A stretch of DNA of 64,000 nt from Rhizobium sp. AC27/96 (GTDB lineage: Bacteria > Pseudomonadota > Alphaproteobacteria > Rhizobiales > Rhizobiaceae), in NCBI RefSeq assembly GCF_001692325.1, contig NZ_LXKN01000046.1, forward strand, positions 186,001-250,000. The letters run 5' to 3'. Positions 26,551 through 35,525 of this stretch are shown piece by piece. The notes under the pieces are model-generated. The model was given only the letters and a program-made list of their open reading frames with translations. It made no database searches and was not told the origin of the DNA. The position numbers and the translations under genes are program-made. Every line of letters begins with the position of its first letter. Within the stretch, counting starts at the first letter, position 1.

Positions 26551-27495
26551 TCAGGTGGATTTGCGCGTAATGAACAGAATGCCATGGATCGGTTTTCCGC
26601 CATCCATGCGAATGACGCTACGTGCCAAATCTTGCACCGCGAAGCCGTGCTCGGCCAATATCTCCCTGACATAGGCTTCCGAATGGGCAAAACGCAGGGA
26701 ATCGCGCAACACATAGCCCGCCGGCTGCTCTGCATCCTCGACCGAAAAGGCGAAGACGGCCCCGTCAGCCGCCAGCTCACGCACGATCGCCATCACCCCT
26801 TGCAGATTGCCCAGATACATCAGGACATCGGCGGCGGTGATGAGGTCCGCACGCGCCGGCGCCAGGCCAGCATCGAAGATGCCGGACAGCGAAGGCTCCA
26901 GCGACAGATCCGCCTGACCGAGATGATCATAGACGTGCTTCTCGGCCGCCTTTACGAGCATGCCCTTCGACAGATCGTAGCCTTCGAGCTGATCCACGCG
27001 GCCGCGTATCTCTGGTCCAAGCAGCCCCGTGCCGCAACCGAGATCCACAGCAAGGCGGAAATGCTTGGGGATTTCGGCCGTCGCGGCAATCAGGGCCGCA
27101 AGCTTGCCGGGCACGCTGTAGCCAAGCTTCCCGACCAATGAAGTCTCGAAGCGATCGGCGTAGTCATCGAACAGCCGCTCGACATAGAGGCTCGGCGGCC
27201 GGTCGGGCATATCGGCGCCACCGAGAACCGCAAGCTTGAGGCGGGCGCCGAAGACATCGCCCGCATCGAGTGCGAGCACCTCATTCAGCGCCGTGATCGC
27301 GCCCGGCGCGTCGCCGGCCTTTTCGCGATAGGTGGCAAGGGTGAACCAGCCGGCGGCCCAGCCCGGCACCAGCTCCAGCGCCTGCTCCATCAACTCGGCG
27401 GCGCTGGCGGGCTCACCGCTTTCCGCAAGCATCCTGGCGTAGTCGGCACGGCGGTCGGCAATGACATCGCCGGAGGAAAGCTGGCTCGGCAGCAT
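26551..27495 (-). CDS. SAM-dependent methyltransferase with N-terminal TPR-like region
   Basis: A 314-residue protein. Residues ~10-80 form a TPR-like pair (YARMLAESGEPASAAELMEQALELVP and the following repeat). From ~100 a class I methyltransferase follows, with motif I VDLGCGTGLLG at 150-160 and ADVLMYLGNL near 222. The SAM site is intact; the substrate is unknown. The frame is open for another 144 codons upstream, but that part lies antisense to the DUF6460 gene. AGG nine bases before the ATG at 27495 marks the start; ATG 27504 is an alternative. Confidence 0.82.
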   Translation of the reverse strand: MLPSQLSSGDVIADRRADYARMLAESGEPASAAELMEQALELVPGWAAGWFTLATYREKAGDAPGAITALNEVLALDAGDVFGARLKLAVLGGADMPDRPPSLYVERLFDDYADRFETSLVGKLGYSVPGKLAALIAATAEIPKHFRLAVDLGCGTGLLGPEIRGRVDQLEGYDLSKGMLVKAAEKHVYDHLGQADLSLEPSLSGIFDAGLAPARADLITAADVLMYLGNLQGVMAIVRELAADGAVFAFSVEDAEQPAGYVLRDSLRFAHSEAYVREILAEHGFAVQDLARSVIRMDGGKPIHGILFITRKST

Positions 27496-27657
27496 GGTTT
27501 TCATCCTGTTTGACGTCCGGCTTTGCGCGCGGCCACAAAAAAACTCAAGTCCTATTTCAGGCAGACGCGTGTTTGAGATGAGTGCCGGGCAAAAGCGCTT
27601 GCGCGTTGCGGGCCGCAGCCCTATCTCAAAACCGACTGCCATTATGGAGACGTCAGC

Positions 27658-27924
27658 ATGTCCGATCAGGTGAACAGATTCCTCGGCGATTCGCCGGGAC
27701 GCACGGTGGTGAAGCTCATCGTCGTGTCGCTCGTCGTCGGCTTCCTCATGAAGTTCTTCGGCTGGCGGCCGCTCGATTTCCTGTATGGCTTCCGCCGCTT
27801 CGTCGTCGATCTCTGGCACAGCGGCTTTGCGGCGCTGGGCGAATTCGGCGATTATCTGATGCTCGGGGCCACCATCGTCATCCCGCTCTTCATCATCCTC
27901 CGATTGTTCAATCATCGCCGCTGA
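27658..27924 (+). CDS. DUF6460-type small membrane protein
   Basis: An 88-residue protein with two hydrophobic segments (VVKLIVVSLVVGFLMKFFGW and a C-terminal LGATIVIPLFIILRLF) separated by an amphipathic stretch with GFRRFVVDLW. It resembles a small conserved alphaproteobacterial membrane family (DUF6460, from memory). Function is unknown. GGAG precedes the ATG. It ends one base before the CAP-domain lipoprotein gene, so the two are probably cotranscribed. Confidence 0.78.
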   Translation: MSDQVNRFLGDSPGRTVVKLIVVSLVVGFLMKFFGWRPLDFLYGFRRFVVDLWHSGFAALGEFGDYLMLGATIVIPLFIILRLFNHRR

Positions 27925-27925
27925 C

Positions 27926-28429
27926 ATGAATTCCCAGACACTAAATTACCCGCGCCGCTATGCGCTGCGCCTCGCCGCGCTTGCGCTCGCCGCCTCCATC
28001 GCCAGCTGCGCCACGCCGCCTGCCCGCGTTTCCAATACGCCGGCCAGTGACCAGACCGCGTCAGCCCTGCCGCTCGTCAATGCGCTGCGCGCCAAGAACG
28101 GGCTGCCGCCGCTGAAGATCGATGCAGCCGCCAGCAACGCCGCCGCCTACCAGGCGCGGCGCATGGCGGATGCCGGCAAGATGGAGCATCTGATCGGCAT
28201 CGGCGACGATTTCGGCAAGCGGGTCAAGGCAAGCGGCGTCAAGCTGCCGGCCGCCGAGAACATCGCCGAGGGCCAGCGCGACGTGAACGCGGCGGTAACG
28301 GCCTGGATCAATTCGCCAAAGCATTTGCACAACATGCTCGGCAAATATGACGGGCTTGGTGTCGCTCTCTCCTCTTCCCCCTCTTCCGGTGGCAAGCCCT
28401 ATTGGTCCATGGTGCTGTCCTCGGATTGA
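27926..28429 (+). CDS. CAP/SCP-domain lipoprotein
   Basis: A 167-residue secreted protein. An N-terminal basic and hydrophobic leader ends in the lipobox IASC with Cys28, so the mature protein should be lipid-anchored. The CAP (YkwD-like) domain shows LVNALRAKNGLPPLKID, the His-containing KMEHLIGIG, the AENIA motif and AWINSPKHLHNML. CAP proteins have envelope or stress roles in bacteria; the exact role is unknown. It starts directly after the DUF6460 gene. Confidence 0.88.
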   Translation: MNSQTLNYPRRYALRLAALALAASIASCATPPARVSNTPASDQTASALPLVNALRAKNGLPPLKIDAAASNAAAYQARRMADAGKMEHLIGIGDDFGKRVKASGVKLPAAENIAEGQRDVNAAVTAWINSPKHLHNMLGKYDGLGVALSSSPSSGGKPYWSMVLSSD

Positions 28430-28446
28430 GGAGGCACAAAGCAGAC

Positions 28447-29796
28447 ATGGATATTCAAGAGGGAGAAAGAAGGATCCTGCCCTTCGACGTAACGCATCGG
28501 CTCGTGCTGTCGATCGCGCTCCCGATGACCCTCGGATTCATGACGACGCCGCTGCTCGGCCTAGTCGACACCGCCGTGGTCGGCCATCTCGGCCAGCCGG
28601 ATGCGCTGGCGGGGCTTGCGATCGGCGCGGTGCTGTTCGATCTCATCTTCGCAAGCTTCAACTTCCTGCGCGCCTCGACCACGGGTCTCACCGCCCAGGC
28701 CTATGGCCGTCGTGACCGACATGAGCAGCAAGCCGTCTTCTGGCGTGCCATGATCTCGGCACTTGGCTCCGGCACCCTGATCGTGCTGCTGTCACCCATC
28801 CTGCTCTGGCTCGGCATCGCCTTGATGGGGCCGCAAGGCGCCATCGCCGAAGCGACGCGCACCTATTTTTCCATCCGCATGCTCTCGGGTCCGGCAGCAC
28901 TTGCCAATTACGCGCTGCTCGGCTTCGTGCTCGGCCGTGGCCAGGGCGGCATCGGGCTGCTGTTGCAGACAGTCATCAACGGCGTGAACATCGTGCTGGC
29001 GATCTGGCTTGGTCTTTGGCTTGGCTGGGGCGTGGCCGGCGTCGCCTGGGGCACGCTGATCGGCGAGGCCAGCGGCACACTGCTGGGGCTTGCCATCGTG
29101 CTGCGCAGCTTTGCCGGAGAGAAGCGGCCGGCACGCGCCGAACTGCTGTCGCGCGCCAAGCTCACGCAGCTCTTCGCGCTCAATCGCGATATTCTCATCC
29201 GGACCTTCGTGCTGATCGGCGCCTTCACGCTGATGACGCGCATCGGCAACAGCTTTGGCGCAGTCATCCTGGCGGCCAATGCGGTGCTGATGAACTTCTT
29301 CCTGCTATCAGGCTATTATCTCGATGGGCTGGCAAACGCCGCTGAGCAAATCACCGGCCGCTCGATCGGCGCCAATTATCGGCCAGCCTTCGAGCGCGGA
29401 TTGAAGCTGACGGGATTTTGGTCCTTCGGACTGGCGCTGGCCGCCGCCATCTTCTTCTTCACCCTCGGCCCGGCATTGATCCGCCTGCTGACGACCTCGG
29501 AGGATGTTCGCCTTGCTGCCGAAACCTATCTGCCGTGGGCGGCCGTCACCGGCCTCACCGGCGCGCTTGCCTTCCTGATGGACGGTGTCTTCATCGGCGC
29601 CACATGGTCGCGCGAGATGCGCAACAAGATGCTGATGTCGTTCGGCGGCTACCTCGTGGCACTGGCGGTTCTGGTGCCGACGCTCGGCAATCACGGCCTG
29701 TGGATGGCCATGAACGCCTTTCTGCTGTTCCGCGGCATCTTCCTGGCCATGGGGCTGAAGACGCGGGCCGATCAAACGTTCCGGTTCGCCCAGTAG
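28447..29796 (+). CDS. MATE-family multidrug/organic cation antiporter (DinF-like)
   Basis: A 449-residue inner-membrane antiporter with about 12 membrane segments in two homologous halves. The first half carries LPMTLGFMTTPLLGLVDTAVVGHLG, a MATE signature of the DinF branch. The ATG at 28447 was chosen over a frame starting 45 bases earlier inside the lipoprotein gene. Its 3' end overlaps the convergent pyrD gene by 25 bases. Confidence 0.9.
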   Translation: MDIQEGERRILPFDVTHRLVLSIALPMTLGFMTTPLLGLVDTAVVGHLGQPDALAGLAIGAVLFDLIFASFNFLRASTTGLTAQAYGRRDRHEQQAVFWRAMISALGSGTLIVLLSPILLWLGIALMGPQGAIAEATRTYFSIRMLSGPAALANYALLGFVLGRGQGGIGLLLQTVINGVNIVLAIWLGLWLGWGVAGVAWGTLIGEASGTLLGLAIVLRSFAGEKRPARAELLSRAKLTQLFALNRDILIRTFVLIGAFTLMTRIGNSFGAVILAANAVLMNFFLLSGYYLDGLANAAEQITGRSIGANYRPAFERGLKLTGFWSFGLALAAAIFFFTLGPALIRLLTTSEDVRLAAETYLPWAAVTGLTGALAFLMDGVFIGATWSREMRNKMLMSFGGYLVALAVLVPTLGNHGLWMAMNAFLLFRGIFLAMGLKTRADQTFRFAQ

Positions 29797-30860
29797 TCGA
29801 GCCTGGTATCGCGGAGATCTCGGATGGAGCCGACGCGCTCACGGTCGATGAGCTTCGACAGGCCGGAGACGACCTGACCTGCCAGACCCGGCCCCTCATA
29901 GACCATGCAGGAGTAGAGCTGCACCAGATCGGCGCCCGCCTTGATCTTCTCGAGCGCCGTTTCGGCCGAAGAAACGCCGCCAACCCCAATGATCGGGAGC
30001 GCACTGCCGACCCGGCGGCGCATCTTCGCCAAGACGATGGTCGACTTCTCGAAGACCGGTTTGCCGGAAAGGCCGCCCGCCTCTTTTGCCTGCCGCTGAT
30101 CCTTCAACCCGTCGCGCGAAAGCGTGGTGTTGGAAACGATCAGGCCGTCAAGCGCATGAGACAGGGCTTCCGCCGCAATATCGTCCATGCCCTCTTCTGT
30201 CAGGTCAGGCGCGATCTTGAGGAAGACGGGAATGCGTTTCCCGACCTTCGCTGCCTCTTCGTCTCGCGCGGCGAGCAAGGCCGACAGCAGCGCCGACAGG
30301 CTCTCGCGTCCCTGCAGATCGCGCAGGCCCGGCGTATTGGGCGACGAGATGTTTGCGGTGAAATAGCGGGCCACCGAATAGAAGCGGCGGATACCGGCGA
30401 CATAGTCGGCGATGCGGTCGGTGCTGTCCTTGTTGGCACCGATATTGACGCCGATGATACCACTGCCCCGGATCACCTGCAGCCGGCGAAGCGCCGCCTC
30501 ATGGCCTTCATTGTTGAAGCCGAGACGGTTGATGACGCCCTCGTCCTCGACCAGACGGAAGATGCGCGGGCGCGGGTTGCCGGCCTGCGCCTTCGGCGTC
30601 ACTGTACCGATTTCGGTAAAGCCGAAGCCGAGCCTCAAAAGCGCTTCCGGCACCTCGGCATTCTTGTCAAAGCCGGCGGCCATACCGATGGGGTTGGCAA
30701 AGTCGAGCCCGGCCACGGTCTGGCGCAGCCGCGGATCAGCATTGAGGCGGCAGGTCGGCATGAGGCCGGACTTCAGCGCCGCAATCGACATGCCGTGCGC
30801 CGTTTCCGGGTCAAAAAGAAAGAGGCCGCGTCGGCCAAGGTCGCGAAAGGCGTCGATCAT
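29772..30860 (-). CDS. pyrD: Dihydroorotate dehydrogenase (quinone), class 2
   Basis: Oxidises dihydroorotate to orotate in pyrimidine synthesis, passing electrons to the membrane quinone pool. The 362-residue protein has an N-terminal amphipathic extension for membrane contact (MIDAFRDLGRRGLFLFDPETAH) and AGFDKNAEVPEAL. The catalytic serine lies in NISSPNTPGLRDLQ, followed by VSNTT and the FMN phosphate motif GVGGVSS. The ATG at 30860 overlaps the stop of the DUF952 gene by four bases. Confidence 0.95.
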   Translation of the reverse strand: MIDAFRDLGRRGLFLFDPETAHGMSIAALKSGLMPTCRLNADPRLRQTVAGLDFANPIGMAAGFDKNAEVPEALLRLGFGFTEIGTVTPKAQAGNPRPRIFRLVEDEGVINRLGFNNEGHEAALRRLQVIRGSGIIGVNIGANKDSTDRIADYVAGIRRFYSVARYFTANISSPNTPGLRDLQGRESLSALLSALLAARDEEAAKVGKRIPVFLKIAPDLTEEGMDDIAAEALSHALDGLIVSNTTLSRDGLKDQRQAKEAGGLSGKPVFEKSTIVLAKMRRRVGSALPIIGVGGVSSAETALEKIKAGADLVQLYSCMVYEGPGLAGQVVSGLSKLIDRERVGSIRDLRDTRLDYWANRNV

Positions 30861-31201
30861 TCCGCCATCTCCGGAAAGACATGCGCGCCATCCGCGCCGA
30901 TGGGCAGCGGCTTTTCCCAAAGCACGGCAGAAAGCGGCAGAGGCGCATAAAGATGCGGAAAGAGATCGCCGCCGCGCGAGGGTTCGAACACCAGCTTATC
31001 ATCAAGCGCATCGCCATCGACCGCCACCAGCAGCAGGCCCGTCTGGCTGGCGAAATAAAGCTCCGCGGTTTTCACCGCCTGCCTAGCCGTGGAGAGATGA
31101 ATGAAACCGTCGGTCAGGTCGATTGCCGCGCCATGAAAAACACCGGTTTGTCTGGCTTGTTGCCAGAGGGCATCCGGCACGATCTTGTAAACCACTGGCA
31201 T
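30857..31201 (-). CDS. DUF952-family protein
   Basis: A 114-residue protein matching the DUF952 pattern: VVYKIVPDALWQQA at the start, then DGFIHLSTARQAVKTAELYF, LLLVAVDGDAL and LFPHLYAPLPLSAV. Structural relatives carry an ADP-ribosyltransferase-like fold, but no function is established. ATGs at 31213, 31210 and 31201 are possible; 31201 gives the usual family N-terminus. It is coupled to pyrD through an ATGA overlap. Confidence 0.8.
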   Translation of the reverse strand: MPVVYKIVPDALWQQARQTGVFHGAAIDLTDGFIHLSTARQAVKTAELYFASQTGLLLVAVDGDALDDKLVFEPSRGGDLFPHLYAPLPLSAVLWEKPLPIGADGAHVFPEMAE

Positions 31202-31319
31202 GGCGGTCATCATCCCTATGTAAACCTGTCGTGATAGGGCTTTGCACGAAAACATCGGCCAATGTCCACGGTTTCCGTGGTGGATTTGATATTTTAACGC
31301 AGAAAATCCGGGGGATGAC

Positions 31320-31748
31320 ATGATGAAGCAATTGGGAATCGGCCTTGCGGCCATGCTTATGCCAGCCGCTCTTCTTCTCTCAACGCCGGCTCTATCAGCC
31401 GAACAGGATACGGCACGCTTCCAGCTGGAGCGCAGCGGCGATCATTTCATCCGCCTCGACCGGCAGACCGGTGCGATGTCCATCTGCCAGGATCAGACAG
31501 GCAACCTCGTCTGCCGCATGGCCGCTGACGAGCGCGCCGCCTATGACGACGAGCTGGACCGTCTTTCCGACCGCGTGACCAAGCTGGAAAAGACCGTTGC
31601 CTCGAACAAGGGATCGAGCCTGCCAAGCGACGCAGATGTCGACCGCACGCTCGGCATCATGCAGAAATTCGTCCGCGGCTTCATGGGCATGGCAAAGGAA
31701 TTCCAGAGCGAGCAGCCGGAGGTCAAGCCGTTGCCGCAGAAGACCTGA
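31320..31748 (+). CDS. Secreted hypothetical protein
   Basis: A 142-residue protein with a clear signal peptide (about residues 1-27, ending LSA). The mature part starts with a beta-like segment containing two cysteines (SICQDQTGNLVC), which could form a disulfide. A predicted coiled coil follows (DDELDRLSDRVTKLEKTV). No family function is recognised. A GGGGGATG stretch precedes two adjacent ATGs, so the start may be 31320 or 31323. Confidence 0.75.
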   Translation: MMKQLGIGLAAMLMPAALLLSTPALSAEQDTARFQLERSGDHFIRLDRQTGAMSICQDQTGNLVCRMAADERAAYDDELDRLSDRVTKLEKTVASNKGSSLPSDADVDRTLGIMQKFVRGFMGMAKEFQSEQPEVKPLPQKT

Positions 31749-31885
31749 AACCGGCAAACCTCACTGGCAAAGCACGGGGATAAAGGATCCTATTCCTATG
31801 CCGCTCTTTACTCGCCCAGACGCCTCGGTTAACATTTTTTAAACGAGTTGAGCCGGCCAAGCCGGCGCACAGATGCTGAGCGGCG

Positions 31886-32551
31886 ATGCTGTCACATGAG
31901 CAGATATGGGGTGCGATCGACGGGCTTGCCGAGCGGCACGCCTTGACGCCCTCCGGTCTGGCACGCCGCGCCGGGCTCGATGCCACCTCTTTCAACAAGT
32001 CGAAGCGATTGAGCCAGGATGGGCGCCTGCGTTGGCCGTCGACGGAATCGATCGCCAAGGTGCTGGAGGCTACGGGGGCAAGCCTCGAGCAGTTTCTGAG
32101 CTTCATCCGCCCCGGTGAGACGGCGGGCGCTGTGTCTGCGCAGGGAAATTCGTCGCCCGGCAGCTCCATTCCGCTCATCGGCTTTGCCCAAGCGGGTGCC
32201 GGCGGCTTCTTCGACGATGGCGGCTTTCCGGCCGGTCAGGGCTGGGACATGGTGGAATTTCCCGCTGCGGCCGGGCACAGGGCCGGCGCCTATGCGCTGG
32301 AGGTGCAGGGCGAAAGTATGCTGCCACTCTATCGCGATGGCGATATTCTGATCGTCGAGCCGGGGGCTCAAATCAGGAAGAACGATCGGGTCGTGGTCAA
32401 GACCCGTGAAGGCGAAGTCATGGCCAAGGTCTTGCTGCGGCAGAGCGCACGGTCTATCGAGCTACTGTCGCTCAACCCCGAACATCCCAATCGCGGCTTC
32501 GAGCTGGCGGATGTGGAATGGATTGCCCGGATCATATGGGCCAGCCAATAG
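31886..32551 (+). CDS. LexA-like S24-family HTH regulator
   Basis: A 221-residue regulator. Residues ~1-75 form a helix-turn-helix domain (PSGLARRAGLDATSFNKSKR). Residues ~93-215 form a LexA/UmuD-type peptidase domain. The catalytic dyad is visible: Ser144 in VQGESMLP and Lys181 in EVMAKVLL, 37 residues apart as in LexA. An Ala-Gly pair at 103-106 could be a self-cleavage site. It may respond to DNA damage, or use the domain for dimerisation only. The next gene starts 15 bases downstream. Confidence 0.88.
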   Translation: MLSHEQIWGAIDGLAERHALTPSGLARRAGLDATSFNKSKRLSQDGRLRWPSTESIAKVLEATGASLEQFLSFIRPGETAGAVSAQGNSSPGSSIPLIGFAQAGAGGFFDDGGFPAGQGWDMVEFPAAAGHRAGAYALEVQGESMLPLYRDGDILIVEPGAQIRKNDRVVVKTREGEVMAKVLLRQSARSIELLSLNPEHPNRGFELADVEWIARIIWASQ

Positions 32552-32566
32552 GAAAGTTTTCTCGGT

Positions 32567-33871
32567 ATGCGTCGTGATATTTTGCTTGCAGGTGTGGCAG
32601 GCGCGGTGGTCGGTTCATGGTTGACCCTGATTGCCGTGCAGCTCGGAGAACATGGGTTTTCCTTGCCTGGCCGCAGTAGCAACACGGTAGCGGACAATGG
32701 TCCGGCTCCTGCACCCGCCCCTGCGCAGACCGCCAAGGCCGATCTCACGCCGCCCAAGAATATCGAGACGCCGAAGCCCGCCGAAACGGCCAAGCAGGAC
32801 GATGCGGCCGCCGGCAAACCGCAACCGGAAGACCAGGCAAAGACGCAGCCTGCAACATCGGCAACTGAGACGGCGCCGGACAGGGTGACGCCGCCCGCCC
32901 CGACGCCTGCTTCGACCGCCGCGCCCGACGGAAGCACCAAGCTCTCCGAGGCTGCAACACCGGCACCGGCAAGCGATGACGCCGCAAAAACAACTGGCAG
33001 CGATGCGGGCAAGACCGAGGACAACAAGGTAGCGGCCGCACAGCCGGCACCTCCCGAGACCAAAGCCGCCGCCGACCCTGCGCCGTCGAACGATGCATCG
33101 GCAAAGCCAAGCGAGGCTCAGCCGGTACCCGCAGCCCCGGATGCCGCAAAAAACACTGAAACTGCTGCCGCCGAAATTCCGAAGCCCGCCGACGTCGTGC
33201 CCGAGGCTTCCGGCCCGGCACTGGCATCTCCGCAAACTGCCGGCGCAGATCAAGCCAAGGCAGATGCAGCGCCGGACAACCGTATCCCGGCCGATCAGAT
33301 CGACAGGGAGCTCGCGGCATCCGCTCATCGAACCCTCCCGCCCCAAGCCCAGCCCCAGTCCCAGCCGGAATCCCAACCTCAATCGGAACAGGCCTCGCTG
33401 GGTCCGGCGCAAAAGCCACAAGAGCAGACGACTTCCATCGAACTCAACCGCCCCTTTTCCGATCAGGCCGGCATAGTTACCATCGCGGGCAAGAGCGTGC
33501 GGCTCGTCGGCATCATCCCGACCGATGTCGACCGCATGTGCACCAGCTCGAGCGGCAAGGACTGGCCTTGCGGTCAGGCCGCCCGCACGGCATTCCGCAT
33601 GTATCTGCGCGGGCGATCCATAGACTGCGATCTGCCGAGCGCGACCTGGACCGGCACGGTGACCGGTGCGTGCCGCTACGTCCGCATCGATCTCAGCTCC
33701 TGGCTGGTCCGCTTCGGCTGGGCCGATCCGGAACCTGGCTCACCGCTTGTCGCGCTTGTCGATGAGGCCAAGCAGAAAAAGCGCGGCATGTATGGCGACG
33801 ATCCGCGCAAGAATGGAAAATCGACACTTGGGCCGGCCCTGCCCAAGGAAGATCCGCTCAATCCGATCTGA
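32567..33871 (+). CDS. Membrane-anchored protein with degenerate thermonuclease-like (SNase) domain
   Basis: A 434-residue protein. One membrane segment lies at ~5-27 (ILLAGVAGAVVGSWLTLIAV). A ~250-residue low-complexity Ala/Pro/Lys/Thr-rich linker follows. The C-terminal domain (~295-420) aligns by eye with staphylococcal-nuclease proteins (SVRLVGI, CGQAARTAFRMYLRG, ACRYVRIDLSSWLVRFGWA, KKRGMYG). The catalytic Glu of the usual LAGIDAPE and the second Arg of RYGR are missing (PTDVDR and WTGTV instead), so nuclease activity is doubtful. It lies 15 bases after the S24 gene and is probably cotranscribed. Confidence 0.78.
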   Translation: MRRDILLAGVAGAVVGSWLTLIAVQLGEHGFSLPGRSSNTVADNGPAPAPAPAQTAKADLTPPKNIETPKPAETAKQDDAAAGKPQPEDQAKTQPATSATETAPDRVTPPAPTPASTAAPDGSTKLSEAATPAPASDDAAKTTGSDAGKTEDNKVAAAQPAPPETKAAADPAPSNDASAKPSEAQPVPAAPDAAKNTETAAAEIPKPADVVPEASGPALASPQTAGADQAKADAAPDNRIPADQIDRELAASAHRTLPPQAQPQSQPESQPQSEQASLGPAQKPQEQTTSIELNRPFSDQAGIVTIAGKSVRLVGIIPTDVDRMCTSSSGKDWPCGQAARTAFRMYLRGRSIDCDLPSATWTGTVTGACRYVRIDLSSWLVRFGWADPEPGSPLVALVDEAKQKKRGMYGDDPRKNGKSTLGPALPKEDPLNPI

Positions 33872-33886
33872 TGCCTTGCTTCCGCC

Positions 33887-33982
33887 ACTACAGCGCCGCA
33901 GGTCATATATGACGCGCAAAGGTCGCTGCAGCACTTTAAATCTGCTGCCTAACTTTACCCTTAAATCGATTCCGATTTAAGG
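33887..33982 (-). repeat. Composite palindrome-plus-hairpin repeat, copy 1
   Basis: Read on the minus strand: a perfect palindrome CCTTAAATCG-N4-CGATTTAAGG (33959-33982), a ~27-base spacer, then the hairpin CTGCAGCG-ACCTTT-GCGCGTC-loop-GAC...CGCTGTAG (33887-33931). The same parts recur at 45405-45495, and the hairpin alone at 40189. It occupies most of the 182-bp gap between the nuclease-like and TerB-like genes. Confidence 0.75.
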
Positions 33983-34053
33983 AATTATGCAGTAACTTTT
34001 GCCATGAGACGCGCGACTTTTCAGTCTGCCAAATTCAAAGGACTTCGCCTGTC

Positions 34054-34467
34054 ATGAACAAGCCGCTTTCTGCTCACGAGGCCCTGATCTACGTCATGGT
34101 GCTGGCTTCGGCCGTCGACCGCACGATGAACGACCGCGAGCTCAGCCGCATTGGGGAGCTCATCCACGCGCTGCCGGTTTTCAAGGGTTTTGACGACGAG
34201 AAGCTGATCGCCGTCTCCCGCGACTGTGCCAAGCTGCTGTCGGGCAGCGAAGGCCTCGATATCGTGCTCGAAACAGTGCGCGATACGCTGCCGGCCCGGC
34301 TCTACGACACCGCCTACGCGCTTGCGGTGGAAGTCGCCTCCGCCGATCTCTCCGTCAAGGCCGAGGAACTGCGTCTCCTCAGCCTGCTGCGCGACCGTCT
34401 CGGCCTGGACAAGCTGACCTGTGCCGCCATCGAGCGCAGCGCGATTGCCCGCTACCGCAAGGCATAG
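34054..34467 (+). CDS. TerB-like tellurite-resistance-family protein
   Basis: A 137-residue all-helical protein of the TerB family, cytoplasmic, with the metal-binding style acidic helices typical of the group (ALIYVMVLASAVDRTMNDREL and YALAVEVASADLSVKAEELRLL). TerB proteins bind divalent metal and are linked to stress responses; no tellurite genes are adjacent. AAAGGA lies 11 bases before the ATG. Confidence 0.82.
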   Translation: MNKPLSAHEALIYVMVLASAVDRTMNDRELSRIGELIHALPVFKGFDDEKLIAVSRDCAKLLSGSEGLDIVLETVRDTLPARLYDTAYALAVEVASADLSVKAEELRLLSLLRDRLGLDKLTCAAIERSAIARYRKA

Positions 34468-34510
34468 GCGTTTTCTTGTGATGGGTATTCCTGACGGAAA
34501 AGTGCTCCCG

Positions 34511-35386
34511 TCAGTAGAGCCCGTAGGGGAAGTAGCGCAGATAGATTTCCTGCAGCCTGCCATCGCGTGACAGGGTCGCCAGCGCATGGTTGATGGCGGC
34601 CGTCAGATCGGCGTCCTGCTGGCGCAGCATGATGGTCATGCCTTCGCCGAGGAACTGCTGAGACAGGTACGGCCCGTCGAAAAGGGCGCAGCACTTTTCC
34701 GCCGCCGGTGACGACACCCAGAACGACAGCTGCAGCCCATCGGCAAAGGCGGCATCGACCTTGCCATCCCTCACGGCAGCCAGAAGCGCATCCTTGTCGT
34801 CGAACGGCACCGGCTTGATCGCCGGGAAGAAGGCGGCCATCATCGCCTCATGCACGGTGCCCTTGACCACGCCGACCGGGTGCCCGGCAAGCGAGGCAAC
34901 TGTCGTTCCATTGACTGGCGCCTTGAGATTGCGCACGAAGCGCGCCGGCAGCATCAGGAAGGGACGGGAAAAGGCGAAGCCCTTGCGTAGCTCGGGCGTC
35001 ACCGCGATGCCTGATATCACCGCATCGCCCTGCGAGGCCGAAAGCGCGCCCTGCAATTCGTTGAAGGGCAAAGCCTGGATCTGGCACTTGTCCGCGATGG
35101 CAAGCTCGTCGCAGATCTTGCGGGCAAGTTCGACGTGAAAGCCGGTAAGCTTGCCGTTCTGATCCAGGAAGTTGAAGGGCGGAAAATCGACCGATGTCAG
35201 GAACCGCAGCCTGACCAGCGACGATAGATCGGGTTTCGGCAGTCGCTCCCGGGCGTCGAACAGGATCGGCAGATTGGGCGGCTTGGCCTCCTGGGCGGAG
35301 AGCGGCAGGGCGCTAGCCACCGCAATCAATGCCGCGTGCGTCAAAAGCCGGACTGCGGAGATCATCGACGAAAGGCAAACACGCAT
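34511..35386 (-). CDS. Extracellular solute-binding protein, family 3
   Basis: A 291-residue periplasmic binding protein for amino acids or similar polar ligands. A signal peptide (~1-32, ending LSAQ) is followed by LRFLTSVDFPPFNFLDQNGKLTGFHVELARKI-type family-3 signature segments and KVDAAFADG near residue 210. No permease or ATPase genes are adjacent, so it may serve an orphan transporter or a sensor. GGAGG lies upstream of the ATG at 35386. A GTG 45 bases earlier is less likely. Confidence 0.85.
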   Translation of the reverse strand: MRVCLSSMISAVRLLTHAALIAVASALPLSAQEAKPPNLPILFDARERLPKPDLSSLVRLRFLTSVDFPPFNFLDQNGKLTGFHVELARKICDELAIADKCQIQALPFNELQGALSASQGDAVISGIAVTPELRKGFAFSRPFLMLPARFVRNLKAPVNGTTVASLAGHPVGVVKGTVHEAMMAAFFPAIKPVPFDDKDALLAAVRDGKVDAAFADGLQLSFWVSSPAAEKCCALFDGPYLSQQFLGEGMTIMLRQQDADLTAAINHALATLSRDGRLQEIYLRYFPYGLY

Positions 35387-35525
35387 GGTCTTGATCGGGC
35401 CTCCGGTCGTGGCTGCACATTCCTGATTCACTGACCCGGTTTAGCAGAGTCATGACAAGTGGGGAATATCGCGCCACTGCCGAAGAGCCACGGCAAGCCG
35501 TGGCTGCGCCAATGAGGCAGGTAGC

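Noticed and set aside
27496..27927. N-terminal extension of the TPR-methyltransferase to 458 residues
   Set aside because: The extension is antisense to the DUF6460 gene, which has its own ribosome site and a family-like sequence, and the methyltransferase is complete from 27495.
31833..31848. TTAACATTTTTTAAAC as a CtrA box before the S24 gene
   Set aside because: The TTAA halves are 6 bases apart rather than 7, and the sequence is an A/T run with several registers.
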